Part shown: one piece after another, positions 35,393-43,542 of the stretch
How positions within the stretch are numbered: position 1 is the first letter of the stretch
How the letters are laid out: the number at the start of each line of letters is the position of its first letter
From: Dyadobacter arcticus
GTDB taxonomy: Bacteria; Bacteroidota; Bacteroidia; Cytophagales; Spirosomataceae
Assembly (NCBI RefSeq): GCF_011762185.1
Contig: NZ_JAASQJ010000006.1
Coordinates: 206,263 to 270,262 of the forward strand
DNA: 64,000 nt
Direction of reading: 5' to 3'
The notes under the pieces: generated by a model
Told to the model about the DNA's origin: nothing
Seen by the model: only the letters and a program-made list of their open reading frames with translations
Database searches by the model: none
Made by a program: the position numbers and the translations under genes

Positions 35393-36747
35393 TATTTTTC
35401 AATTTTGTAGTAAAGTGTTTTTCTGTCAATGTTAAGCAGTTTTGCAGCCTTACTCTTGTTGTAACGTACTTCTTGTAACACTTTTTCTATCATTTCTTTT
35501 TCATGCGTTTCCTGCAACGCTTTCAAATCCGAACCCGCAGGTTTCTGCTGATCCTCCATGGATGTGATCATTTCGGCAGGTAGTGCGCTTGAATTCGCAA
35601 TTTCCTCTTTTGACAGCAGCACAAGCCTTTTAATCACATTATTAAGCTCGCGCAGGTTACCAGGCCAGTCGTATTTTTGAAAAACATCCATCACTTCTTT
35701 GGACAATTCCCTCACATTCCGATCCAATTCCTGATTTGCCTTATCTACGAAATACTGGATGAAAATTCCCAGATCCTCGCCTCTCTTTCTCAGCGGCGGT
35801 ACTTCAATTTTAAATTCGTTCAGCCGGAAATAAAGGTCTTCCCTAAAATCGCCGGTAGCCGCATTCGCCATCAAGTCCTCATTGGTAGCCGCAATAATCC
35901 TCACATCCACTTTCACTTGCTGCGTTGCGCCAATAGGTACGATAATACGCTCCTGCAATGCCCTGAGCAGCTTTATTTGTACGTCGTATCCCAAATTCCC
36001 TATTTCATCCAGAAAGATGGTACCGCCATCGGCTGCTTCAAACTGCCCCATTTTATCCATTAAAGCTCCCGTAAATGATCCTTTTTTATGACCAAAAAGC
36101 TCGCTCGCAGCTAGGTCTTTTGATAATGATCCACAATCAATTGCGACAAATGGCCCGTTTGCGCGCTTACTGAGCTTGTGAATGGATTTGGCAACGTGTT
36201 CCTTCCCAGTACCGCTTTCGCCTTGGATAATCACCGACATATCGGTTGGTGCAACAAGCCTTACGTATTCATAGAGTTGTTTGGAAATTTTGCTTTTGCC
36301 CTCAATATAATCCAGTGATTGCTTATCTGTTTTGACACTGGTTTTTGTTTTTACAGCCGTTTTGATGCCTGTTGCGTCCCCTTTGCTAAGTGCTTCTCTT
36401 AAAACCATCAATAGCTCTTCGGGGTTGACCGGCTTGGTGATATAGTCAAAAGCGCCGATCTGCATGGCGGTTACGGCGGTGCGTACGTCGTGGAAAGATG
36501 TCATAATAAAAGCAGCCGTCCGGTTACCTTCGCTGCGAAGCGTTTTGAGGAAATCGACAGAGTTACCGTCCGGCAATCTGTAATCAAGCATTAACACTTC
36601 AAATGGTCTGTCCGGATTGTGGCTAAGGGCTTCTTTCGCCTCTTTCAGATTAGAACAAACCTTTATCTGGTGCCCATGTTTCCCCAAAAAATTGGAAAGC
36701 AGCTTAGAAAATGTGGTATCGTCTTCTACGAGGAGCAGTTGAGCCAT
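35380..36747 (-). CDS. NtrC-type sigma-54-dependent response regulator
   Basis: A 455-residue regulator: receiver domain with Asp55 (MLDYRLPDG) and Lys105-type KPVNPEE, AAA+ domain with Walker A GESGTGKE, the sigma-54 contact loop GSFTGA (a variant of GAFTGA) and Walker B GTIFLDEIGNL, then a Fis-like helix-turn-helix (NKSKAAKLLNIDRKTLYYKI) at the C-terminus. It should activate sigma-54 promoters after phosphorylation, most likely by the kinase at 32867. The two genes point towards each other and overlap by 13 bases, so they cannot share an operon and their transcripts are complementary at the 3' ends. Confidence 0.94.
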   Translation of the reverse strand: MAQLLLVEDDTTFSKLLSNFLGKHGHQIKVCSNLKEAKEALSHNPDRPFEVLMLDYRLPDGNSVDFLKTLRSEGNRTAAFIMTSFHDVRTAVTAMQIGAFDYITKPVNPEELLMVLREALSKGDATGIKTAVKTKTSVKTDKQSLDYIEGKSKISKQLYEYVRLVAPTDMSVIIQGESGTGKEHVAKSIHKLSKRANGPFVAIDCGSLSKDLAASELFGHKKGSFTGALMDKMGQFEAADGGTIFLDEIGNLGYDVQIKLLRALQERIIVPIGATQQVKVDVRIIAATNEDLMANAATGDFREDLYFRLNEFKIEVPPLRKRGEDLGIFIQYFVDKANQELDRNVRELSKEVMDVFQKYDWPGNLRELNNVIKRLVLLSKEEIANSSALPAEMITSMEDQQKPAGSDLKALQETHEKEMIEKVLQEVRYNKSKAAKLLNIDRKTLYYKIEKYHIE

Positions 36748-36820
36748 GGGGTCTGAAAGAAATCGGGAAATAAATATTTACTAACGAGCAGGTAAATGTA
36801 AAATTATAAAAGCAAAAGCC

Positions 36821-36846
36821 AAAAGCCGGAGAAATCTCCGGCTTTT
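36821..36846 (-). terminator. Terminator of the small PepSY-like gene
   Basis: AAAAGCCGGAGA (36821-36832) and TCTCCGGCTTTT (36835-36846), 12-base perfect arms with a two-base centre. Confidence 0.8.
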
Positions 36847-36881
36847 AAGGTTGCGAAAACCAAGATTTTTCAGCGCAGATC

Positions 36882-37181
36882 CTAGTCAAGTTTCTTTCCG
36901 TACTTATCCAGGTTTAAGGTCGTTGATTCCTCTCCTTTTTTGATATTGACTTCATAATACTGCGCATTATTCTCCCTGATGACCAGAAAAGCGCTGCTCA
37001 CTTTCCACTCGGGATATTCCGCAGCAAGTGTTGATTTTAATGCTTCGGGCAAATCCTCCGGTCTTACCGCAACCTTGTCTGCATCATTATATTGGCTGAT
37101 AAGATATGCTTGCAATGGCTTCGCTGAGAGTGCCGAACCGGTTAAGGCTAATAAAGCGATTGCCAGAATTGTACGTTTCAT
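36882..37181 (-). CDS. Small periplasmic PepSY-like protein
   Basis: A 99-residue exported protein: signal peptide (MKRTILAIALLALTGSALSA), then a single small domain with VRPEDLPEALKSTLAAEYPE, WKVSSAFLVIRENNAQYYEV and the C-terminal TTLNLDKYGKKLD. The strand-helix-strand pattern is that of the PepSY-like/beta-lactamase-inhibitor fold often seen in Bacteroidota as short secreted proteins. Role unknown; family placement is by pattern only. It has its own terminator and is upstream of the regulator gene on the same strand. Confidence 0.65.
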   Translation of the reverse strand: MKRTILAIALLALTGSALSAKPLQAYLISQYNDADKVAVRPEDLPEALKSTLAAEYPEWKVSSAFLVIRENNAQYYEVNIKKGEESTTLNLDKYGKKLD

Positions 37182-37644
37182 AAGTTTGATATGGATGGTA
37201 AGCTGACTCTAAGTTATATCAAACATCAGAATTTTACTAAGTTAATACCTCAATTAACGATAGGATATCGATGCACCTCAAAAAAATTCAAAATTTTTTT
37301 GATTTATATTTCGGCAACGAAACATTATCCATTATATTTGAATTAAAATAGTTGCGAATATTTTTGTCGTACAATTGCTACAAATCAACATATATTTTAC
37401 ACTATACATCCATTGAGTTAACTTCCCCTATCGCATTTTTGCTCAACGTTATTTGATATATGTTATCGGTTAGTCTGAAAGCATTTAGAGTCTAGAAATA
37501 GGCTCTTTTTGTTTTTTTAATGCCTTCTGCAAATCAAAAAAGCCATTTTTCTTTTCATTTCTGATCTAAAGCAAAAATAAGGTCGTAGGTCTCATCAAAT
37601 AATCTTTTCGACGAACGAGAAGAGACTTAGTAACCACTATTGCT
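37182..37644. promoter_or_regulatory. Long divergent intergenic region upstream of the ferritin-like genes
   Basis: 463 bases without a gene, strongly AT-rich. TATATTTG at 37333-37340 (plus strand) fits the Bacteroidota -7 box, but no TTG lies at the usual 19-21 base distance upstream. The 5' leader to the gene at 37645 would then be about 300 bases. No riboswitch fold was recognised. Confidence 0.3.
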
Positions 37645-38370
37645 ATGAACAGATTAGTAAAATCAAAGAACAATTCCGGTAAAGAGGATGGGGAAATCAC
37701 GTCAGTCGTTAACAGACGTTTGTTTTTGCGCTCCGCCGGACTGGCTACATCCCTGGGAACCATTGTCATAAGTGCTGCTTGCAACGATGATGATCCCGAT
37801 CCAATGATTCCAGGAACAGGTGACGCAGTTGATCTGGGTTCAGGTGACATTGGGGTTTTAAACTATGCATACGCTCTTGAACAATTAGAAGCTGCATTTT
37901 ATACTCAGGTTATCGCAACGCCATACGCAGGTATTACAGATGCAGAAAGGGCAATCCTTACTGACATTCGTGACCACGAAGTAATTCACCGCGATTTTTT
38001 CAAGGCTGCATTGGGAGATAAGGCGATCAAAGGTCTCACCCCAAATTTCGCTACCATTGACTTCACAAAAAGAGATGCAGTATTAGGCGCAGCTAAACTA
38101 TTTGAAGACACTGGTGTTGCTGCGTACAATGGTGCAGGCAAGCTTCTTAAAGATGGTGGCTACTTGCTGCTTGCCGGAAAAATTGTTTCGGTTGAAGCCC
38201 GTCACGCTTCTGTTATCCGTGACCTTATTAATCCAAAATCAGCTGATTTTGCCGGAGACGACATTTTAGACGCCAATGGTATGGACAAAGCTGTTGCACC
38301 TGCCGATATCCTTGCAGCTGTAAAGGGTTATGTAACGGATTCTATCACAGGAGCCAATGTGGGTAAATAA
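37645..38370 (+). CDS. Tat-exported ferritin-like lipoprotein, first of two
   Basis: A 241-residue protein with a twin-arginine motif NRRLFLRSAG followed by a hydrophobic stretch and a lipobox-like ISAAC, so it may be both Tat-exported and lipidated. The mature part is a four-helix ferritin-like (ferritin_2) domain. Its likely metal ligands are in NYAYALEQLEAAFY, DHEVIHRDFF, FEDTGVAAY and VEARHASVIR, giving two ExxH-type pairs plus two further Glu. Such proteins occur in desiccation-related and stress sets, but their substrate is not settled. A second member starts 27 bases downstream, and the sulfite dehydrogenase genes follow beyond a terminator. Confidence 0.85.
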   Translation: MNRLVKSKNNSGKEDGEITSVVNRRLFLRSAGLATSLGTIVISAACNDDDPDPMIPGTGDAVDLGSGDIGVLNYAYALEQLEAAFYTQVIATPYAGITDAERAILTDIRDHEVIHRDFFKAALGDKAIKGLTPNFATIDFTKRDAVLGAAKLFEDTGVAAYNGAGKLLKDGGYLLLAGKIVSVEARHASVIRDLINPKSADFAGDDILDANGMDKAVAPADILAAVKGYVTDSITGANVGK

Positions 38371-38397
38371 TTTCAACATTAATCTGAATTAGAAACA

Positions 38398-39189
38398 ATG
38401 GATATTTTCAAAATAATAGATGATTTTCAAAGAATTGATGGGGACGCACTAGGACGTATGGAATTTGCAACCCGCCGTCATTTCATGAACAGAATAGGGA
38501 GTAAGGTTGCACAGGTTGCGGTTCCTACTTTCTTTGCTTCGGTCGTTAACAAGGCATTTGCACAATCAGCAGCAGCTATTGACGTACTTAACTACGCATT
38601 GACGCTTGAATACCTGGAAGATGAATTCTATAAAGCAGGTAACGCGGCAGCCAATTTGATCCCTGCATCGGATAAGGTGATTTTCACGCAGATAGGTAAG
38701 CACGAAACGCAGCACGTTGCATTTCTTGTGAAAGCACTGGGTGCAAAAGCAATCGCTAAGCCTACTTTTGACTTCAAATATGGTGGCGCATTCGCTGATG
38801 TATTTACAAATTATAAAACATTTGTGACTGTTTCGAGCGCATTAGAAGATACCGGCGTAAGAGCTTATAAAGGACAAGCTGGCGCATTACTGGCTGATCC
38901 TCAGATTCTTGAATATGCATTGCAAGTTCACTCTGTGGAAGCGCGCCATGCTGCAATGACCCGTAGACTAGCTGCTACTGTAACTGCTAACCCAGCTATG
39001 AAAGGTTGGATTACCGGCAAAGAAGGTGCAGTTCCTGCGATTTATGCAGGAGAAGAAAATATGATGCAGGGTGGTAAAGACCTTAAAGGTCTGGCATCGA
39101 AAAGCGATGCTGCTGTCACCGAAGCATTCGACGAGCCTTTGACGAAAGAAGCGGTACTTGCAATTGCAGGACCATTCATCAAAGCATAA
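38398..39189 (+). CDS. Exported ferritin-like protein, second of two
   Basis: 263 residues. A short cytosolic-looking N-terminus leads to TRRHFMNRIGSKVAQ, a twin-arginine-type signal ending near NKAFAQ. The ferritin-like core keeps the same ligand pattern as its neighbour: NYALTLEYLEDEFY, KHETQHVAFL, LEDTGVRAYKG and VEARHAAMTRR. It is clearly a paralogue of the 37645 gene, from which it is separated by 27 bases, and probably co-folds or co-assembles with it after Tat export. The C-terminal 60 residues (GWITGKEGAVPAIYAGEEN) form an extra lobe absent from the first protein. A strong terminator follows. Confidence 0.86.
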   Translation: MDIFKIIDDFQRIDGDALGRMEFATRRHFMNRIGSKVAQVAVPTFFASVVNKAFAQSAAAIDVLNYALTLEYLEDEFYKAGNAAANLIPASDKVIFTQIGKHETQHVAFLVKALGAKAIAKPTFDFKYGGAFADVFTNYKTFVTVSSALEDTGVRAYKGQAGALLADPQILEYALQVHSVEARHAAMTRRLAATVTANPAMKGWITGKEGAVPAIYAGEENMMQGGKDLKGLASKSDAAVTEAFDEPLTKEAVLAIAGPFIKA

Positions 39190-39286
39190 TAGCATTATTG
39201 TAAATTCTCCCTGTTGAACGTATACATACACTTTTTTAAGTGAGCGTAATGTTCTGAGTGTTGTACACACTATTCTGTAAATCACA

Positions 39287-39317
39287 AGAGGTTGCCTTTC
39301 CGGCAACCTCTTTTTTT
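39287..39317 (+). terminator. Terminator after the ferritin-like pair
   Basis: AGAGGTTGCC (39287-39296) and GGCAACCTCT (39302-39311), perfect 10-base stem, followed by TTTTTTT. Confidence 0.9.
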
Positions 39318-39415
39318 GTCCCAAATTTTTCAGAAGGCAGGATCAATGGGTGGTTAACAAATATCGTTTATGTAAATTTGACACTCATGTTACACCTATT
39401 TTCCGCAACCTGCTA

Positions 39416-40648
39416 ATGAGGCCCGCCCTGAACAGAAGAGTTTTTCTAAAACATAGCGGCATGGCCGCAATAGGTACCGTAATCAGCAGCAATATTGCTT
39501 TTGCTAACAAAATCCCGGACAATTATTTGCCAAGGCTTTTGGATGAGGGCGATGCTTTAAAAGGGAAAAGCACGGAAATGATCGTTCAGGGAGATAAGCC
39601 GTGGAATGTAGAATCGCCGGTCCATTTGCTGGACGATAAGATCACGCCTGTTGAGAAAATGTTTATTCGTAACAACGGCCTGGTTCCTGAAAAAATCGAC
39701 ACAAACACCTGGACTCTGACCATCGACGGCGAATCGGTGAATGAATCTAAAACCTACACCCTTGCCGATTTAAAAAAACGCTTCAAACATTATACTTACC
39801 AACTTGTCCTTGAATGTGGTGGAAATGGCCGGTCGGGTTTTCAGCCCCAGGCTTCCGGAAATCAGTGGGGGCAGGGTGCTGTGCACTGCGCGTCATGGAC
39901 GGGCGTTCGCCTGAAAGACGTTCTGGCGGAAGTAGGTGTGAAAGGCGATGCCGTTTACATTGGCTATCACAGCAAAGATTTACACCTAAGCAAGGATCCT
40001 AAAAAAGAATCCATTTCGCGAGGCGTTCCTATTGCAAAGGCAATGGAAGATGAAACCCTGCTCGCCTGGGAATTAAATGGCAAACAACTTCCTGAATTTC
40101 ATGGTTATCCTTTGAGATTGGTTATTGGAGGCTGGCCTGCTTCCGTGTCCGGAAAATGGCTTAGCGGGATATCGGTTAGAAATAAGGTTCATGATGGTGC
40201 TAAAATGGATGGGCACAGTTACAAAATGCCAAAAAATCCGGTAGCGCCCGGAGAAGACGTCCCACAGACCGATCAATATTTTAAGATTATTGAATCCATG
40301 CCTGTCAAATCCCTGATTACTTATCCCAAATCCGGGGCAATGATTGCTCCGGAAACAGAATTGGCTTTACGTGGCCACGCATGGGCGGGAGATCTGGCTG
40401 TTAAAAAAATTGAAGTTTCCATCGATTATGGCGCAACCTGGAAGGAATGCAAACTGGAAGCGCCGGCCAATCGGCTTGCGTGGCAGCATTGGAATACAAA
40501 AATGAAATTTCCTGCCAAAGGCTATTATGAAGTTTGGGTCCGTGCGACGGATGCAAAAGGCAATGCGCAGCCCATGGTAACGCCTGCCTGGAATCCGGGC
40601 GGATATTTGAACAATTCCTGCGAAAGGATCGCTGTTAAAGTAGGTTAA
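39416..40648 (+). CDS. Sulfite dehydrogenase/oxidase-type molybdopterin enzyme, SorA-like
   Basis: About 410 residues from the ATG at 39416 (the longer reading needs GTG). A Tat signal (NRRVFLKHSG, cleavage near FANK) fits a cofactor-loaded periplasmic enzyme. The Mo-pterin domain has Cys134 in VLECGGNGRSGF as the molybdenum ligand and ISRGVPIAKAMEDETLLAWE and HGYPLRLVIGGWPA for pterin contacts. The C-terminal dimerisation domain reads KKIEVSIDYGATWKECKLE. Sulfite dehydrogenases of the SorAB type pass electrons to a small cytochrome, and a monoheme cytochrome gene follows after one base. YedY-type or other oxidase activity is possible. Confidence 0.9.
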   Translation: MRPALNRRVFLKHSGMAAIGTVISSNIAFANKIPDNYLPRLLDEGDALKGKSTEMIVQGDKPWNVESPVHLLDDKITPVEKMFIRNNGLVPEKIDTNTWTLTIDGESVNESKTYTLADLKKRFKHYTYQLVLECGGNGRSGFQPQASGNQWGQGAVHCASWTGVRLKDVLAEVGVKGDAVYIGYHSKDLHLSKDPKKESISRGVPIAKAMEDETLLAWELNGKQLPEFHGYPLRLVIGGWPASVSGKWLSGISVRNKVHDGAKMDGHSYKMPKNPVAPGEDVPQTDQYFKIIESMPVKSLITYPKSGAMIAPETELALRGHAWAGDLAVKKIEVSIDYGATWKECKLEAPANRLAWQHWNTKMKFPAKGYYEVWVRATDAKGNAQPMVTPAWNPGGYLNNSCERIAVKVG

Positions 40649-40649
40649 T

Positions 40650-41057
40650 ATGAAGGATACCATGAAGATATTAATACTTGTGTCGCTGGGAGTTTGCTTG
40701 ATGTCGAATGTTATGACCAAAAATTCTATTAACGCTCCTTCAAAATCTTTTTCGATTGTCGCTGATACATTAAAGATAGACGCTGAAACCGGCCTCATTT
40801 CAGATCCTAACCTCTTAATGGTGAAAGCTCAATGTATCAGCTGCCATTCATCCAAACTGATTATCCAAAACCGCTTTACGAGAGATGGATGGAAACAGAA
40901 AATACGGTGGATGCAGGCTAAGCATAACCTTTGGGATTTGGGCGAAACAGAGAAACAAGTGCTGGATTACCTCGAAAAAAATTATAGCCCTACCGTTGGC
41001 ATTGCCAGGAGAGCGCCTTTGAAAAACATTAAGTGGTACAAGTTGGATCAGAAATGA
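40650..41057 (+). CDS. Monoheme cytochrome c, SorB-like electron acceptor
   Basis: A 135-residue exported protein with one heme motif CISCH (Cys62, Cys65, His66) in VKAQCISCHSSK and a later RWMQAKHNLWDLGE, whose Met may be the sixth ligand. It is the right size and place for the cytochrome subunit of a sulfite dehydrogenase: it begins one base after the Mo-enzyme stop, and its stop overlaps the next start (ATGA). It would pass electrons from sulfite to the respiratory chain. Confidence 0.85.
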   Translation: MKDTMKILILVSLGVCLMSNVMTKNSINAPSKSFSIVADTLKIDAETGLISDPNLLMVKAQCISCHSSKLIIQNRFTRDGWKQKIRWMQAKHNLWDLGETEKQVLDYLEKNYSPTVGIARRAPLKNIKWYKLDQK

Positions 41058-41605
41058 GTTGTGTGAAGACTTACAGTACCATTTTTGCCATTATTTTCCT
41101 TTGGTTGCCGATAACTGTTGGATCAGCAAACACGCCATTCGACTTAAACTACCAGATCCCGGTCAGTAGCGTTTTGCCTGATGTGTTAAGAGCCGAGGTA
41201 ATCGGGATTCAGGACGGAGATACAATCGAACTGAAGTTTCTGTTTTCAGGGAAAAAAGCAGGTCATCGCATGGGCAAGCCCTTACGGATCAGGTTGCTTC
41301 ATGTCAATTGTCCCGAACGCGGCCGCTCGTTTTACAAAGTGGCTAAACAATTTGCCAGTCAAAAATGCTTCCGACGGATTGTCCGGATCAAACATGCTGG
41401 AAATTTTGATAAATACGGGAGGTTACTCGGTGAGGTCGTTCTCCCAGACGGGAACATATTGAATAAAGAACTTGTAAAGAATGGCTTGGCTGTTCATTTC
41501 AAAAAGTACTCCAATAACATAGAATATTCCAATTTAGAGATCGTCGCGAGGAGGCAGAGAAAAGGAATGTGGAGCCAGTCAGGAATATTCCTGGGTAAGT
41601 CATAA
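41054..41605 (+). CDS. Secreted thermonuclease (SNase-like) protein
   Basis: 183 residues from the ATG at 41054, which overlaps the cytochrome stop. A signal peptide (IFAIIFLWLPITVGSA) precedes an SNase domain: VIGIQDGDTIELKFLFSG with the calcium-type Asp, RIRLLHVNCPERG with catalytic Arg and Glu, and DKYGRLLGEVVLPDG with the second Arg. So the active-site set looks complete. It cleaves DNA or RNA outside the inner membrane. The four-base overlap with the cytochrome and the TAATG overlap with the next gene tie it to a sulfite dehydrogenase operon, which is an unusual combination. Confidence 0.87.
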   Translation: MSCVKTYSTIFAIIFLWLPITVGSANTPFDLNYQIPVSSVLPDVLRAEVIGIQDGDTIELKFLFSGKKAGHRMGKPLRIRLLHVNCPERGRSFYKVAKQFASQKCFRRIVRIKHAGNFDKYGRLLGEVVLPDGNILNKELVKNGLAVHFKKYSNNIEYSNLEIVARRQRKGMWSQSGIFLGKS

Positions 41606-42225
41606 TGATTAGAACAATGAACAATTCTGCTGCATTTTTTCAAATCCTTTACCAAAATGAGACGCTGTTTCAATTGGCAGAGCCTGTCATAAAGGAATTG
41701 GAAGAAACGCATGTTAAAACGCCGGAATTTGCCGGAGAGAATGAAAAACTACTTCAACCGGCTGCTGCTGTTTTGGAAGTACAGCGTAAACCTGATGTCA
41801 CCCCAAGCCGTCCTGAGGTAGTTCCAAATATTGCACAGCAAGTTTTCCCAACTTTAAAACATAAGGTACTTATCCTGCTGGATGAGCCGAAACAGCAGGG
41901 GATGCTTGTTTCTGAAGCTTTGTTTCTCGACAACATTCTTAAAGCAGTTGGTCATGCTGTTGAAACTACTGATGTTTTAAATTTCAGTTTTTTACCTACC
42001 CAGGATGCGAGAAAAGTGCTTTCCGAAAAGAAAACCCATTTCTTCATCACCTTTGGGGTTCCGCTGATCCGGCTGCACCTTGACTTGTTACTAGCACCCT
42101 ATACCCCTAAGCTTGTCGATGGAATATGGTTTCTGTTAACCGATCCGTTGGTGGTAATTGAAGCAGACCGTAATCTCAAGAAAAAACTCTGGCAAGCATT
42201 ACAGAAGATGTTTGAAATGTCCTAA
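41605..42225 (+). CDS. Uncharacterised protein, last gene of the SorAB operon
   Basis: A 206-residue protein without signal or membrane segment. Residues 1-40 are helical, 45-80 form a proline-rich linker, and 85-200 look like an alpha/beta domain: KHKVLILLDEPKQQGMLVSE, FLDNILKAVGHAVETTDVLN, THFFITFGVPLIRL and a final helix NLKKKLWQALQKMFE. Its start overlaps the nuclease stop (TAATG), which indicates coupled translation, yet it is cytosolic while the upstream products are exported. I do not recognise the family. The next gene lies 97 bases on. Confidence 0.7.
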   Translation: MIRTMNNSAAFFQILYQNETLFQLAEPVIKELEETHVKTPEFAGENEKLLQPAAAVLEVQRKPDVTPSRPEVVPNIAQQVFPTLKHKVLILLDEPKQQGMLVSEALFLDNILKAVGHAVETTDVLNFSFLPTQDARKVLSEKKTHFFITFGVPLIRLHLDLLLAPYTPKLVDGIWFLLTDPLVVIEADRNLKKKLWQALQKMFEMS

Positions 42226-42322
42226 TTCAGAGCGCGTTACGTTTTTTAGTAGCCGATCGTCACAATAATGTAGTTATGTTCCCTGTTTTCATGGATAATC
42301 GCAGGCTAACCCATGAAATCCT

Positions 42323-43465
42323 ATGGCCAAATTGACAGAATTTATTGCCAGCCTATTTCGTCCAAAACAATCAGACGAAGACCAATACTATGATGATGAG
42401 GCTGTTGAGACGCCGGAACATTTTGTTCCTTCTACCCAAATTACCCCTCACGTACTCCCAGCTGCCTTCAACGAAAATCTGCCAATTTCTGCTCGGATAG
42501 CCGAGCAGCAGCCTGTTCCTGAAACCCAGGAAAATGCCAAAATTGAAATCATGATTCCCTACTGGTTGGAAGACGAAGATACGCTTCGCGACGAGGGCGT
42601 TCTTTTTGGTCTTTCAGAATCTGACCCGAACGAGAAAACGGACATCATCCAGAAGTATTTTTCCAATCTTGCAGCCGGCCACATTGCAAACGTTGAAGAG
42701 CAAAATGAAAGGATCCAGGAACTAAACCTCTTTATTGGCCAAAAAAACAACCGCATTGAGGAATTGCAGGAAAAGCTAAAAAATCCTGCAAGCCGCACTG
42801 AACAGGAGCATCATTTACCCCGAACGCTCATTGGCATTACCCTCTGCATTGCCATGTGCATAGGAAATTTCTTCTTGATAAGGGAATCATTAAAACCCGT
42901 ATTCAACGACAATTCGTGGATTGCGCTTGGCGTCTTTCTGGCTGGTATGTTCAGCTTATTTGGCCGGATCTCGCTTTTTCATGATACCGAATCACGGGTT
43001 ACCTGGAAGGCCTTATTGGAAGAAGTAGGTTTACCTTTTGCGACAGCCTTATTTGTATTCGCTAATGTCATTACGTATCAAACCTGGTGGCAGGCATTTG
43101 CGCTTTTCATTTTTGTCTTCTTCCTCTTCCTTTTTGCAGGCAAACTTTTACTTAGTAATATCACGGTTCTGCGAAACGACCTGCAATCCTGGTTCAATAT
43201 CAGGAAGGATCAACAGGATTTTACCGATAACAACTTCAATTGGGAGTCTGAATGCCAGAGCCTGCAGAGTGAAATTGATGAATTAAGGGTCAAAAAATGG
43301 CAAATATTACGCGAACAAAGCGGCTCAGAAACCGAGCGTGACCGCCTTTATGCCAAAAGAGATATGCTTATCAAACTTTTCGAAAGTGAGTTCTATCTGG
43401 CCAGAAGGATGAAAAATGAGCTTACAACACGCCAGCTGAACCTGATCCAAAGGGGTAGCAAATAA
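42323..43465 (+). CDS. Membrane protein with flanking coiled coils, member A of a pair
   Basis: A 380-residue protein of unknown family. Layout: acidic N-terminal region (1-110) with LPISARIAEQQPVPETQ and MIPYWLEDEDTLRDEGVLFG, coiled coil about 120-155 (ANVEEQNERIQELNLFIGQK), four membrane helices about 167-285, and a second coiled coil about 305-370 (CQSLQSEIDELRVKKWQILR). Both soluble parts are probably cytosolic. It resembles in plan, not in obvious sequence, the protein encoded 77 bases downstream. Together they could form a membrane-anchored hetero-oligomer. No catalytic motif is visible. Confidence 0.7.
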   Translation: MAKLTEFIASLFRPKQSDEDQYYDDEAVETPEHFVPSTQITPHVLPAAFNENLPISARIAEQQPVPETQENAKIEIMIPYWLEDEDTLRDEGVLFGLSESDPNEKTDIIQKYFSNLAAGHIANVEEQNERIQELNLFIGQKNNRIEELQEKLKNPASRTEQEHHLPRTLIGITLCIAMCIGNFFLIRESLKPVFNDNSWIALGVFLAGMFSLFGRISLFHDTESRVTWKALLEEVGLPFATALFVFANVITYQTWWQAFALFIFVFFLFLFAGKLLLSNITVLRNDLQSWFNIRKDQQDFTDNNFNWESECQSLQSEIDELRVKKWQILREQSGSETERDRLYAKRDMLIKLFESEFYLARRMKNELTTRQLNLIQRGSK

Positions 43466-43542
43466 CCTTTCATTTTGACTGCGACACATCCAATGGCGCG
43501 GTTTTTACAATATTTTACATCGATCAACCAAAAAAAGAGGTC

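Noticed and set aside
41605..42225. Possible relation of the 206-residue protein to DNA polymerase III psi (HolD)
   Set aside because: Only a vague similarity in the C-terminal helix and strand order; the proline-rich linker and context do not support it.
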